Source: Cryptomeria japonica | Taxonomy: Eukaryota > Streptophyta > Pinopsida > Cupressales > Cupressaceae | Length of the DNA: 64,000 bases | Assembly: GCF_030272615.1 (NCBI RefSeq) | Contig: NC_081406.1 | Coordinates: 483,631,900-483,695,899, forward strand | Direction of reading: 5' to 3' | In this document: positions 22,523-35,230 of the stretch, piece after piece | How the letters are laid out: each line of letters starts with the position of its first letter | Position numbering within the stretch: position 1 is the first letter of the stretch | The notes under the pieces: model-generated | Databases searched by the model: none | Told to the model about the DNA's origin: nothing | What the model saw: only the letters and a program-made list of their open reading frames with translations | Made by a program: the position numbers and the translations under genes

Positions 22523-24193
22523 TTATCTATGTGACAATGCATCCGCTACGACATTCTGAGTCCCTCTCACATATGATATGTCAAAATCGTAAGCTTGTAG
22601 CTTACTCACCCACTTCTGCTGTCTATCATTGAGATCTCTCTGACTAAGGAAATGTCTCAAACTATTGTGGTCAGTTTTAATACAAAACTTACCACCCACT
22701 AGATACTGTCTAAACTTAGCCAATGTGTGCATGATGGCTAACATCTCCTTGTCATAGATGCTGAGAGATCTCTCTGGACCACGGAGTTTCCTGCTCTCAT
22801 ATGCAATAGGGTGCTTGTCCTGCATCAACACAACACCTATACCATCGCCGGATGCATCACATTGAAGCTCAAATGGCTTCAAGAAATCAGGCAAGGCTAA
22901 CACCAGGCATGAGGTCATGATCTCCTTGAACCTATCAAAGCAAGTTTGTGCCTCCGGTGTCCAATCAAAGGCCCCCTTCTTCAACAAATCTGTCATAGGG
23001 GCTGCATGTCGTGAGTATCCACTAACGAATCTGTGGTAGAAGCCACATAGGCCTAGGAACCCTCTCAACTGTGTCAAGTTCTCAGGAATAGGCCACTCCA
23101 CTATCGCACAGATCTTATCAGGATCCATCCTTACTCCCTCTGCACTGATAATATGTCCTAAATACAAGAGCTCAGTCATACCCAAATCACACTTAGACTC
23201 CTTGGCATACAAGGACTCCTTCTGCAATATGCTTAATACTGTCTCCAGATGCTCAAGATGTTCCTGCCATGATCTGCTGTATACCAAAATGTCATCGAAG
23301 AAAACCAATACAAATCTCCTCAACTGATGATGGAAGACCTTATTCATCGTAGACTGAAAAGTAGCTGGTGCATTGGTTAACCCAAATGGCATGACCACAA
23401 ACTCAAAGTGTCCACAATGACATCTAAATGTCGTCTTCTCCACATCTTGCTCTCTAACTTTGATCTGATGATATCATGATCTCAAATCTATCTTGCTGAA
23501 GTAGCATGCCCCATGAAGCTCATCTATCAGCTCATCAATCCATGGGATAGGGTATCTATTCTTAATAGTCCTCTTGTTCAACACCCGATAGTCAATGCAC
23601 ATACGTAACGAGCCATCCTTCTTCTTCACCAACACTACTGAAGAAGCAAAAGGAGACTTGCTTGGTCTAATATGCCCCATCTCAAGAAGCTCCTTGATGG
23701 TTTTCTCAATCTCATCCTTGAGTCTCTTAGGATGCCTGTATGGTGTGATCATCACGGGTTTAGCACCCTCCTCTAACTCAATGATGTGCTCTATTCCCCT
23801 ATCAGGTGGTGCACTAGGTGGAATGTCACTGAACACCCTATCATACCATTCTCTCAATCTCTGAATGTCAGGGTGATACTCTACCTTCTGATGCTCCTCC
23901 TGTGTAGGCATGAGAGTACACATGGCTGCCCATCCAATCCCATCGTGTCTAACCAACCTCTCCATGCGCCTGAAAGAAATAGTTCTAACACCACTATTTC
24001 TGATAGCCCTCAATACATGTTGTCTCCCATCAACCTCAAACTTAATCTCCATGTCTTTGAGTCTGAGAGTGACCTCACCCAATGAATGTAACCAAGTCAT
24101 CCCCAATACAATGTCTAGGTCACCCATGTTAACTACATGGTAATCCGCTTTAAACTCATAATTGTTCAAGCGTAGACGCATGTTTCTAATCAT
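22523..24193 (-). pseudogene. Protease end, reverse transcriptase and RNase H of element B
   Basis: The upstream part holds the end of the protease ([13 protein letters not shown]). The reverse transcriptase shows [45 protein letters not shown] and the catalytic FFDDILVYS, then GHIISAEGVRMDPDK and the RNase H (ELQCDASGDGIGVVL, DKEMLAIMHTLAKFRQYL, TDHNSLRHFL). Two stops break it, a TGA near 23474 and a TAA near 22523. There is no frameshift. Motif order and spacing are ordinary for chromoviruses. Confidence 0.92.
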
Positions 24194-24226
24194 CCTATTA
24201 CCCTTAAGAGTGTAACCATTAGCAAT

Positions 24227-25717
24227 CTATACTTGGAGACGCTCAAACTCCTCTATCTCAATGCCATGGTGCTCAGCCAATCGTGTATCAATGAAATTGT
24301 GCGTAGCACCTGTGTCAACTAGGGTAATCACCTTCTGTCCTACTAGAACTCCACGCAATCTAAAGGACCCCTCCTGCTGAATACTGGACAAGTGTGCCTG
24401 CTGCAAATGTAACTCCAGCTCATCCTTAGGCTCTATAGCCTCTGCCTCTACCTCCGGCTCTATGTCACTATGCTCATCCTCATGTACTGTGCTATCTGAA
24501 TCTGAGTCCTCATAGTATGCCCACATAACTCTATTGGTCTTCCCCTTAGGCTTCAACGGACAGTCATGTTCCCTGTCATAAGGACCTTTGCAATAGAAGC
24601 ATAGATTCTTCCTGTGTAGGTCATTAAGTGCCTCAGTATCCAAGGGTGTGGTGGATTTCCCCTTGGTATCAACCTTCCTCCCCTTCTCCTTATCAAACTT
24701 CTTATTATCTCTGAAAGAAGTAGAACTCCTAGGGGTGAATTTGCTAGAAGGTGCTGTAAGCTCCATACTGTGAGCTTTCCTCATGGCCTCCTGTAATGTC
24801 GATGGTTCAAATGCCTTGATCCAACCCTTGAGGGGTTCAGACAATCCCTCAGTGAATAGTTTGACCAACCGTCTTTCTGATACATCCTATACCATAACTA
24901 AAAACCATTGAAACTCACTGATATACATCTCCAAGCTGCCTATCTATCTCAACTATGCAAGATCATGAAAGAATATCTCAGGATCCTTCCTATCAAAATG
25001 CTCCACCAATCTGTCTACAAAATCCTAGTATGAAGTCACCTAGTTGTGCTGTAAAGTAACCATACCATGTGACCACTAGTCATGAGGTGCACCCTCCAAA
25101 TGCAAGGTGGCGTATCTGATGGCATCTATCTCTGACATGGGCCTCAATGCTAAGAAGGTATCCAACTTATGTATCCATGCCTGTGCTGTCATCCGTCCAC
25201 TACCATCAAAGGAAGGTAAAGTGAGCTTGCTAGCAGCTCGCTGCAACTCACTGTCATGGCCTCTAGGTCTCCTATTCTACTGAGTACTCCTCATGTGCTC
25301 TCTCCTCTGATTCAGGTAACGATCAAAATTAAGTAACTCACGTACATGTGGTGGTAATGCCTGCCACTCTGCAGTAGTAGCTCTAAGATCATCCTGAAAC
25401 TCATCTTGTACATCACCCTCTCCTGCCTCCTAAGCCTCCTCTCTAAGGAAAGTAGGACGAGTAGGTCTATCCGTTGTCCAAGACTTGTGCCTAGGAGCAC
25501 CCTGTGAACATGCTACACTCCTATTGTCATGATCAGGTGTAACTCTACCCTGCTCCTGAACTCTGGGCTGAACCACTCTCTCCATCATAGTGGTCAAAGC
25601 ACGCAATGACTGGACTATCTCCTGCTATCGAGTAGCCATGGTTCTGAAAAAGTCCCTAGCCTCATCATCCTCATTCCTGGGAATTCTAGGTGGACTCTGT
25701 GACTATCTCTCACCCAT
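24227..25717 (-). pseudogene. Gag and protease start of element B
   Basis: The start is the ATG at 25717 (MGER), about 125 bases after the primer site. One frame runs to the protease without any frameshift, but ten premature stops, all TAG, lie in the first 850 bases. The frame shows a retrotransposon Gag core (FDGSGRMTAQAWI, RYATLHLEGAPH, LFTEGLSEPLKGW), a zinc knuckle CFYCKGPYDREHDC with the CX2CX7HXC spacing, an acidic linker, and the protease motif LVDTGATHNFID near 24310. Confidence 0.88.
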
Positions 25718-25840
25718 GGTAAGAGTGTTTTTGTACTCCTGTTCACCCTCTAGTGCTTCTCTTCTGCGTGTGTAGTATCTGTGATGACCCAATGCTAATG
25801 GATGCATAAATGCTTCTTACCCAACAGGATGGCAAGAACA

Positions 25841-25854
25841 CCACTCTGATACCA
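25841..25854 (-). other. Primer-binding site of element B (tRNA-iMet type)
   Basis: The minus strand reads TGGTATCAGAGTGG one base after the 5' LTR. The first 11 bases match the plant initiator-Met site. Confidence 0.9.
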
Positions 25855-25855
25855 C

Positions 25856-27156
25856 TGTAATGACCCTTACTATAAAGGCCACTAATAAACCCCAAATCTG
25901 AACTGAGACAATTTGTCAAACACTTGGCATGCACTGAATTGTTTTGTTTGTGATGTAGTGTTTCAATATGATAGTTGTTTTGAGCATCAAGTACAATTGA
26001 GATAACAATACCAATATTGAAATGTAACACAATAAACAATAATGAAACTCTAAATATTCATGCAAGGACTTCAATGCTAATATATCATGAATTTCCTAAA
26101 TTCTGATTGCATTGTTCAGTAGACTAATTTTCTAAAAATGTATGACTGTTACAAACTCTTACACATGAGCACTGAATTTATGACAAGAGAATGTATAAAC
26201 TATCACACACGAACAATGACCTTGCAATGCACCTTCTCTACTATATCAATCCAACTACAAGATAGCAATGTCTGATTACAATGGACTGTTTTCTGAATAC
26301 ATATATGACTGTTACAATTGTGCACTTCTATCATAAAAATTGACAACAAAAACCATGCAATGGAACCTGGAAATCGCTCCTTGAACTCCGATTATGAAAT
26401 GTTGATGAAAGGAGGACTGGACTATCCCAAGAATGCCCTGCTGTCACTACCATACTGTCCCTGCTATAGGCTGTACTTGGGTCGTACTGTGCGGCTGCAG
26501 TACCAAATTTTGAGCTGGGATGAATTCAAAACCCTTATTCACCAAATACAAGCCCTCAAATCAACCTTCAATTGAAATCCAACATGAAATGGCTGAGTAC
26601 CATCTCCAATAACGCAACCCTTCAGAAGATATTTCACTTCCTCAGTTATGCTAATCTAAGGGAGTTATCGTTCCCAAAGATCAATGATATTTGCAGACCT
26701 TCAAGCTCCACAAATGCTCAAGTAGATGCACTAGAGAAAATAGACTTCAATGCCAAATGAGAGACCCATGGGGTCTATTTATAGACATAATAGAATCTTC
26801 TAGAAGCCTCTTAGTCTTTCTAGAAGTATCCATAACTTTCTAGAAGTATCCATAATAGAATTTTCTAGAAGCCTCTTAGTCTTTCTAGAAGTATCCATGA
26901 CTTTCTAGAAGTATCCATAATAGAATCTTCTAGAAGCCTGATTGCACTTTTTAGATAAAAAGTTACTTTATAAAATAAAAAGTGCACCTCAATAACATTT
27001 TGGCCCCAAATAAAAAGTAATAATAAATATAATGAGCCATCCAATCACCAAATAAATGCCAAAATGACTCTCTCATCACAACCATCTACCTTACGAGAGT
27101 CTGGAATAGGCAAATCCACGTAAAGTGTCATGTCATACTAAAGAGGGGACATGACA
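25856..27156 (-). repeat. Element B 5' LTR
   Basis: It is the partner of 19881-21180. It drives transcription of the element leftward. Confidence 0.95.
26776..26936 (-). promoter_or_regulatory. Heat-shock-element cluster and TATA box in the 5' LTR of element B
   Basis: Heat-shock elements lie at 26792-26806, 26857-26871 (middle unit changed from cTTCt to tTTCt, still a match) and 26922-26936. The TATA box TATAAATA is the complement of 26776-26783. The spacing is the same as in the other LTR. Confidence 0.7.
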
Positions 27157-27161
27157 TTAGG

Positions 27162-28747
27162 CACATGTTATCATCTAATCTCATCACCTAATACAATCTA
27201 TGCATTGCCTTCTAAAATCTAGCATTGAAATCTGTGACCATTTCATTATCAGATTTTCTAATATAATTGAATTCATTGAGCATGAAGCTCACATTTGTTT
27301 TGTCACCATATTGCTCTTGAAAGCAATTCTTAAAATCCTTCCAAGACCCAATGTTATTAACAGGAAGACCCCTATACCAATCTCTTGCATCATCTATCAG
27401 GGACTGGACAAATAATTTCATTATGACATCTTCATTTACTATCTCATAATCATTTATCAAATCACCATAAGATTTTAAATTCTCCTCTGCACTAATTGCA
27501 TTATTTCCAGCAAATTTATGGAGTCTATCTCTTAACTCAGTAGGAACATGGTTGGGATATCCTGGGATTCCATCAAAAAATAAATGTCTATACTATTCTA
27601 AGTTGATAGGTCTCCTTTGGAAAGGGTTAATAACATTATTATTACCCATGTTCATTTTCACATTGGGGATTTGAGTTTGAGAGATCTGGTTATTCTGATT
27701 AATTATATGGGCTTGACTGGCTATTGTTGTATTGACAGGCAAGGTGGGCTGAACTTTAGATGGGGGGAGGGAAACTTGCTAAGGAACAGGCTTATTGAGA
27801 TCTTCTGATAGGAAGATGATAGGGGGAGCTTTTAGATAACCAATTTTTCTTTTAACTTCTTGGTTAGCTGCCTCTAACTCGGCTTTATCTAGCTCCATTT
27901 GTAGATCTTTTTTTTCTTTCCTCATTCTTTCCATCTCCCTCTCATGTGCTGATAATCTATTGGAGATCTCCACCGTAGTCTTTGATCCAGACCTGCCTTC
28001 CATGCATTTTTTCTTGCCTTTATCAACCATATTTCTAACAGGTTGTGGGTCACTAAAAACCTCCTTGTTTGGTTGGATTACTGACTTATATGCTGGTTTA
28101 GCTTTGGGAATTAGAATTTATCTGATCATAGGACCTTCATCATCACTCTTTTCCTTTTCTTGGGCCAACAATTCAAGATCAGCAATCTGCCTAAGAAGCC
28201 TATCTCTTTCCATCAGTTTTGCTTTGACTTCCTTCTCCCTATTTGCTTACTTTTGGGCTCATAAGGAGATTAAGTGATGAACCTTTCTATTTAGGTCCTC
28301 TATTTCTTGGGATACTTTATCTTCATCAGGGAAGATCTCCTCAGAGTCAGATATGTTAACTTGGTCTATATCAATCAAGCTAATGTTTCCATCAACTGTT
28401 CTAGGCATAGAATGTCTGACTACATTAGAACTACTTCTGTCCCTCCCAGAAAAACTAGCATGAGATATATCTTGATTTAAAACATGAACGTCATCCATAT
28501 TTCTAAATACAGAATGGAAACCTAAAACATCATGTTCAGATTCTCGGGAAGAAGAATTAGACTTTGCATAAATAGGTCTATCAGATACCTTACCAGTATT
28601 GTTACTTTTCTACACCCATGCTGCATTTGATGGCTCATGTAATACTAATCTTTTTTGACCTCTTCATGATTGTTCAGGTAATCCCTCTTGCAACGTATCA
28701 CAAGGATTCTTTTTCATGAAGGATCTAGTGTTCTTTCCTCCTTACAT
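27162..28747 (-). pseudogene. Gag N-terminal part of element C
   Basis: The best start is the ATG at 28747, about 280 bases after the primer site; its second codon is now TAA. The frame then continues in one register to the B insertion, with stops such as a TGA near 28665 and TAGs near 28615 and 27209. The first half is hydrophilic (Ser/Asp-rich, then a Lys/Glu coiled-coil-like section near 27780-28030). The second half has the Gag capsid-like stretch LFVQSLIDDARDWYRGLP, WKDFKNCFQEQYGD and DFNARF (27212-27460). Confidence 0.78.
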
Positions 28748-29027
28748 TGTGCTTGTTTCCTTTTCTGGATTTTCTTATTTCAAAAGGACTGGTTAATACT
28801 AACAAAGTCGCCACCCACAAAACTATGGGAAATATGAAAACAAGCTTGAAAAAAATATTGCAAATCTTCAGACCAAAATCACATATCAAATATCATGAAA
28901 AATTCTAAATAAAGACATCCAGACAACATTGATAATTCATTGAATCACTGATCTGTACCACAGACACACCATGATCATTCTAAACTAATCCAAGCACCAA
29001 TCTGCACCTGGGTTCACACTATGACTC

Positions 29028-29045
29028 TCCCCAGCAGAGTTGCCA
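29028..29045 (-). other. Primer-binding site of element C
   Basis: The minus strand reads TGGCAACTCTGCTGGGGA, four bases after the LTR end AACA. It resembles the TGGCGACTC...CTGGGGA sites found in Tat/Ogre-like elements; the exact tRNA (Arg is likely from memory) needs checking. A 280-base leader separates it from gag. Confidence 0.75.
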
Positions 29046-29960
29046 CTTTTGTTGTTCCCAAATTCTGATTCCCCCTAAAATCCCTCATAATAAAATAATA
29101 AACTCTGTCTGCAAAAGAGAAATCAAGGAGAAGGAATCTTTAGAGCAACATATGACAAGGTTTGATGAACCTTCTACACTTCGAACTTATCCAAAGTTAG
29201 GTAGGTATACCTTATGTGAATTGACTTCACACCTTTTAAAAATAGATCCACAGTAAACCAGTCCGAAAACCAATGAATCTTATCACCTCAAAACTAACTG
29301 AAACAAAGAAAGAAAGCTTATACTCATGTTCAGTATCAACCTACAAGATATGTAAAAGATAACCACAATAGATACCAGTGCCTTATCCAGGCCATAGAGT
29401 CATCTAAGTTTAAACAATAATCTCACAATTAAACATCTCCATACATCCCATCACCTTGGCTTTTATAAACCCCACATATGCTTGACATACATAAGAATTT
29501 ACCCTCATCAAACTAGATAGCATTCATCATTCAAAGTCTCCCACAAGGAATTTACTGATAGAAATGATTCCTGCATATTTAATTCCCCTCCTGAAGAGAA
29601 AAACTAAGAAACACATCTATTTAAGATTGCCTTACAACCTATACTCAAATGAATAACCCTAGATTATTCAACTTGAAAACAGTAAATATTTGCGAGCACA
29701 CTTGAAGACAACAAAGATTCTAGGCTCAAAGTTGATGGTTTGTATATTGATATTAATTAAGAAAATATTACAAAAACACTTGAATGTTCTCCATAAGACT
29801 TAGAAAAAAGCTCAGATAAATTTCTACATCGTTTCCTTAAAATTTCTTGCGATCCCTTTTTCCACAGTCCTGGTATCCATTTATAACAACATGGATGCAT
29901 ACAAAGCTTCAAACTTCCCTAGGAAAATTTGTTACAACTATACTTTGTTTCAAAAAGCAG

Positions 29961-32900
29961 TTACAAGTCTCTTTCTATCTCAGCGGCCTTTTCAATTGGT
30001 AACTCTTCTGCAATATCCTCTAACTATCCTGAAGCATCTTCCAACTGTTCTAGAGCATCTTCTTCTTGCACCGCATATTTTTTGGACCACTCTTGAAAAA
30101 CATCATCAGTAGGCCATGAGTAGCCCATAATCTTTTTCTTCAACTTTAATAGCTTTTTCCAAGAGTTCCTTATTTTCCGCACTTCTGACTCCAAGAAACC
30201 ATAATGTGATTTGATCTTTTCTATTTCCTCAATTGTTTTAACAAATAGTGACGTGTTATCTTTATTGATGATTTCATTTACCCTTAGAGATAGATTAGCT
30301 CCTAACTCATCCAGCCATACCTGTTTGTCCTTTATCTGATTTTGGTTGACAAAACCTCTAGGAAACAGTTCAAATTTGTGCTCAGTATGCTCTTTTATAT
30401 ATAAATTAGCCTTCCTTTCCACAATGGCTTTCCCTTCTGCCAGCTTTGTGAAATCTTTGGTTAATTCACATGTTGATTTAATAGTGGCATTGGATCTGGC
30501 TTCATCATAAGATACACACATGAATTCTAAATCTACTTCCCTTGGGATCCACTTATTTAGAATAGGCTCTAGAATGGCCTTGTCCTTATTTAACTCACAA
30601 AGAGTGTCAAAAATTCTCTTCATATTGATATGTACCATGGGAGCATCAATGGTGTCAGAAAAACTTAAAATTGTAGCCTTTATCTTCTCCTCATACTTAT
30701 TTGCAAATAAGGCCTGAGCCTGTTTCAACTTTTCCAATTCATGTTGATAAGTCTCAACTGGTTGAAAACTAGAAGGCATACGAGAAGGAGGGAATTCTAT
30801 GATGGGACTAGTAGGTGGGGCCCTTACTGGAGAAGAAGAAATTTCCAAGGTAGAGGACTCACCTCCTTGGTATTGTCCCATCAGTTGACTTTGAAGTTTG
30901 GCAATGATAGTGTCCTTGCTGACTACCTCCTTTTTGGCTTCATTATAAGCCTTTAGAATTGTTTCCAGCTTAATTTGAAGATCAGCCTTTTCTTTTACTT
31001 CCTTCTCTGCTACTGCTACATTGAACTTAGCCATTTTTAAAATAGTACTAGCCACTTCCACCACCCCTATATCCTAGACTCTCCTAACTATCATTCCTCC
31101 TAAGAGACTAGACCTCGAGGTGTCCTTCCTTATTCTACTATCATCTCTTTTAAGGGACCACATTACCTAAGAGGCATCATCTTTGCTAAATACCACTCCT
31201 TTCATTGGCTTGGTTTCCTTTCTGACCGCTTCCAGGACCAATGCATTATCTATATCCCATTTAGGGAAAATTAGCACACTGGCTTTTCAAACCATTTCCC
31301 TTCTAGCCTCAGGAGTGATGACTTTGAATTCAGCCATCATTTCTTGTTTGACCTCTTCTTCTATTGAATTTTTATCTTTATGAGGCTATTCCCTTATTCT
31401 TTTTGCACATCTGATCTTGAACTGATCAATATTCTATTTCTATAGAAACTGCATGAAAGCACCTGATGCAATAAAATTACTGTCAGCTAGGACTTCTTCA
31501 CTAGCTTGCTTGATAGTGATGTCCAACTATTTTCCTTGTAGCTCACCATTATTTATGTCCATTTCAGCACTGGGTGCCTCCTCTCGCATTCCTTCTTGAG
31601 TCTCATTGTAGGTGTATGCAATTTCACCTAGATTCCCTAATTACAATAATTGCTCCGCCATAGCTTGCTCATCTCCTATATGAATTGGGGATTGAGAGGG
31701 AGAGTACTGAGGGTCATTGGTTTCAATTTCTTTTCCTACCCTCTACCTTTTTGGTGAATCCTGAATCTCTATAATATCTTCAATGGCCCTCTTCCCTTTG
31801 GAAGTAGAAGGTTCACCTGACACTAGCATCATCACAGTGTATTTAGATTTTTTCTGCATTATATAGTTACCTAGTGGAATAGCCTTGGCAAAGGCAGGCT
31901 TGGATAGGACCAATTTATCTCTATCAAGATCATTATACATTATGGCCTCTCTCTTCTCCTTCAGGGTTTGCATCAAATGCTCAAAATAAAGAATCAAGAA
32001 TTTAATCTTTTCCTCAAATGGGGTAAAACTGGAAAGAGGATCATAGCTAGAATCAAATTGGTGGATGAAGTCAAGGGCTCTCTTGTAGGCACTCCACTTC
32101 TCCTTCCTTACCTCCTGCTCATCTAGACTGAATTCATTCCTGATTTGATCTTTGGGGAACTGGAATTGGTGAGGCTTGATCTTACAAACTTCCCTCTTCT
32201 TGAACATGCCGTTGAAAAAATCTTCAGGGTTGGTAGACCTTGACACTACAGTTGATAACATGTATGGTTAAAAGAATTCATCAAAAAACTTCCATCCACC
32301 TTTGGTAATTACAAAATGATGAGCCATGGTGATGGTTGGTAAAATTATCCCTTTATCCCTATTAATTAACTTGGCCTCCTACGCTCCTCCAATCTGTCTT
32401 AATACTTTTGTAATCCCTATCTTTAATGGAACCTGATAGGGCAATAGATAAGGGGTTCCTCTGAAACCATATACTCTCAAAATAGTAGAAACATGATATA
32501 GATACATATCTCCCCAGTTATGAACAATCTTGATGTCCTTTGCAAACTCTTTGGGCCTAAGGAACTCCAAGAGAGCCTTGGGAGTCATAGGGTTTTCTAC
32601 ACATAACAACACTCTAATCTTAGATGCAAAGCATCTATCAAACTTCAAATAACTCGTATCCCCTCTATCCCAAGATACAACAGTACTCCACAATTGCGCT
32701 GACATCTCCTCTTTATCCATGACCTTAACCAGGTCCATCTCTTTTGCAAAATAATCTTTCCCTTTGAAAAGAAACATATGCATCAACAAGGAATACCATC
32801 CAAATCTCTTGTCTACTTTACCATTTTTAATTCCTACTAGGCCTGCGTGGATAGCATCAATGAGGAAAGGAGCAAAGTCAAATGTTATGGCCAGGGAAGG

Positions 32901-33529
32901 GTTCAAAATTTGGGCAATCATTAACATATAATGGATTGGCATGTTTTTCTCACCATCTTCCCCAAAAATTTGACACAGTGTCCAGTACATACCCTTAGCT
33001 CTCAAGGTAAACAAATTCAAGGAAAATGGCTCCATTGTGCTAGGGCCTACAACTATTAACCCCCTATTTTGACAAAGAATTCTCTCAATGGGCCACTCCT
33101 AAGATGATCTCTTTGGGCATTGTTAACTTGGGTTAATGCCTCACAATCAATAGGCTTAAGATAGCTGGAAGCTTCACTAAGCTTGAAGACATTCCTGAAT
33201 TCATCATCTTTGATTTCGACAAGGGCTGATCCCTTTATGTTTCTAATGCATCTGGCAGCAAGGTCATAGCTTTGTGTGATTATTGTCAACAAATCAATGT
33301 CCATGAACACACTAGGGACCACAAGTTTCCCTACATCTAAATCCAAAATACTATTCATAGGGGAAGGGGCATGTCTCTGACCAAAACCCACTTTAAACAA
33401 ACTAAGACCAGATATCCCTATTTCAGGGTCCCTCAACCAATTTCCTTTATCATATAAACCATCCCCAATTTTGAGATGGGGGTTCTTTGGTACTAACTCC
33501 TTAGCTCTAGCCCCGACATTGGTCGACAT
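29961..33529 (-). pseudogene. LTR-borne long ORF of element C, unknown family
   Basis: From the ATG at 33529 (MSTNVGARAK) a frame of about 1,190 codons runs in the sense of the element to a TAA at 29961. It has one frameshift near 33057 at a G run and about twelve stops, nine of them TAG. The first 450 residues look globular: GISGLSLFKVGFG, CEALTQVNN, then GLVGIKNGKVDKRFGWYSLL and WGDMYLYHVSTILRVYGF. A short basic patch (TSKGKRAIED) follows, then long helical sequence with coiled-coil character to the end (KEKADLQIKLETILKAY, then RKIRNSWKKLLKLKKK). There is no retroviral enzyme motif, signal peptide or membrane segment. It lies upstream of the primer site, so it is inside the LTR and should exist twice per element. 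Function is unknown; see the possible match to ORF2 of element A. Confidence 0.65.
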
Positions 33530-33969
33530 GGTTAACTGCTCAAGAAAATCATCACAAATATTTTAGTCTTGGTAATTTACCTTCCCTGTTAATTCTCTTC
33601 TATGTCCCATTTTAAAAGTATGCAACTGAGCCAATTATCAATCAAAACAATGTTCTAAAAGCAAAATTCAACAATCTTAAAGAAAAGGGTAAACAAAGAA
33701 CAAGGGAACTTGATTTTAGCTCGAAGCAACTCTGCTCTGCACCAGTGCTCTCTGCAACTACTTCTGCAGAATGATACCCTCATTCAATTGATGCGGGAAC
33801 ATATACGAAAATTTGTCTCCTTAACTGCAACATTAATACCGCATGCTTTGGACGTCCCTTCAGAATTGAATTTATGCAAGAATTCAAAAATTTGGCTCCA
33901 ACAGGTCAGAACAGCTCTGAGTATTTTTTCCTTTTCTTCTTTCATTGTTTTGCATAGCATAAAGTGCTA

Positions 33970-35230
33970 GCAGGTTCATCTAACAAAATCACGCTGACCG
34001 TCTGATCAACTGAAACTTGATCAACTTTTAGCTTTTGACTTTTCCTCATTTAACAAAGGACTGAAAAACCTTTTCGCTATTTCACGATAGGTAACCATCT
34101 TACATCTTGTCCTCGTGAAACTGCGCTAGCCATCCGATCAACTGAAACTTGATCGATCTTTACTCCATCTTAACCTGGTGGTTTATATTACTAACCATGT
34201 TCAAATCAGTTACCGCTAACCATTTTCACCATTTTGTAAATGGTAACAAGCTCACATCTTTGGGTTATGAAATAACGCCCGCCATCAGATGTTTCTTGAG
34301 ATGCTCATCCCTTATCAAACTGTTAGAACCTACAGACATGGGTCCTCTAAATCAGCGCCATTCACTTTGGCATTCGATCCCTCTTGAAATTGACATGTCA
34401 ACCTCCTACTCACTGAAAGACTTCAGCAGGATCTATTTCGGAAATGCCACCTTTTCCTGACATATATCCTCTTTGTCTTCAATTTACATCATTCTGTTTG
34501 TTGGGCCTACCACTTGGTCACCAAGTTTGTTCTTTGATTTACGTGATCTGGAGGACATGTGTAAACTTTCAATTTGTGATCCCTATCTCTTGGACTACTC
34601 ACTTGGAATGCCATGTCATTTCGCCATTTCATGAAAACTAAATCTCGAGCATCTTTGGGTTACGAATCAATGCAAGCCGTTGATTATTCTCTAAAGCACT
34701 CACTCTTTACTCGTCAGAAAACCCACTAGCTTCTAGGACCCACCACAACCTTTTGCTATTTCGCAATAGTTAAAACACATGCACTTTGATCTCACAAAAT
34801 AACGAGGGCCATCTGATTAGATAGAACATGACCAGTCTTTAATCTTCAGACGAAGCTTGGACTTTGGGCCCACCAAAACCTTTCTCTACTTCGCGATAGG
34901 TAATCTTTGATCATCTTTATCTCATGAAATAATGCAGGCCATTAGATCTTAGGGACTCGCACCGCTGTTACTCTTTCTATGAACCACTTCACTTGGGCCC
35001 ACCATCTTTTTGCCATTTCTCAACTTGTAAACCATAGGCACCTCTCAGCTGCGAATCAACGTGACCCGTTGATCTCTTTGCAAACTGATCACCCTTTAGC
35101 CAAGGGAGAAGTCCTCATTTCTGGGTCCCACCAAACCTTTTCACTATTTTGCAATAGGTAACTTTCAGGCATGTTGAGTTCGTGAATCCACGCGGGCCGT
35201 CCAATTGACTAAGAGTTGATCGACTTTTAC
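33970..35230 (-). repeat. Diverged tandem repeats in the upstream part of the element C LTR
   Basis: About seven or eight units spaced roughly 125-150 bases apart each hold a small hairpin word such as ctatttcgcaatag (CTATT and AATAG arms). Copies start near 34074, 34222, 34608, 34755, 34882, 35010 and 35138. About 50 bases later comes a second block of the type gaaataacgcgggccgtcngat. The units lie between the LTR start and the LTR-borne ORF, where promoter or enhancer sequence is expected. Confidence 0.6.

Larger units (their letters stand above)
19881..27156 (-). mobile_element. Element B: Ty3 chromovirus nested in gag of element C
   Basis: LTRs are 19881-21180 (1300 bases) and 25856-27156 (1301 bases), starting TGTCATGTCCCC and ending GGGTCATTACA on the minus strand. 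The target duplication ttagg is perfect (19876-19880 and 27157-27161). The internal part is a single gag-pol frame from the ATG at 25717: Gag, protease, reverse transcriptase, RNase H, integrase and a C-terminal chromodomain. The chromodomain defines the chromovirus branch. Ten TAG stops lie in gag and about five stops in pol; part of the integrase tail appears deleted near 21745. Confidence 0.95.
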
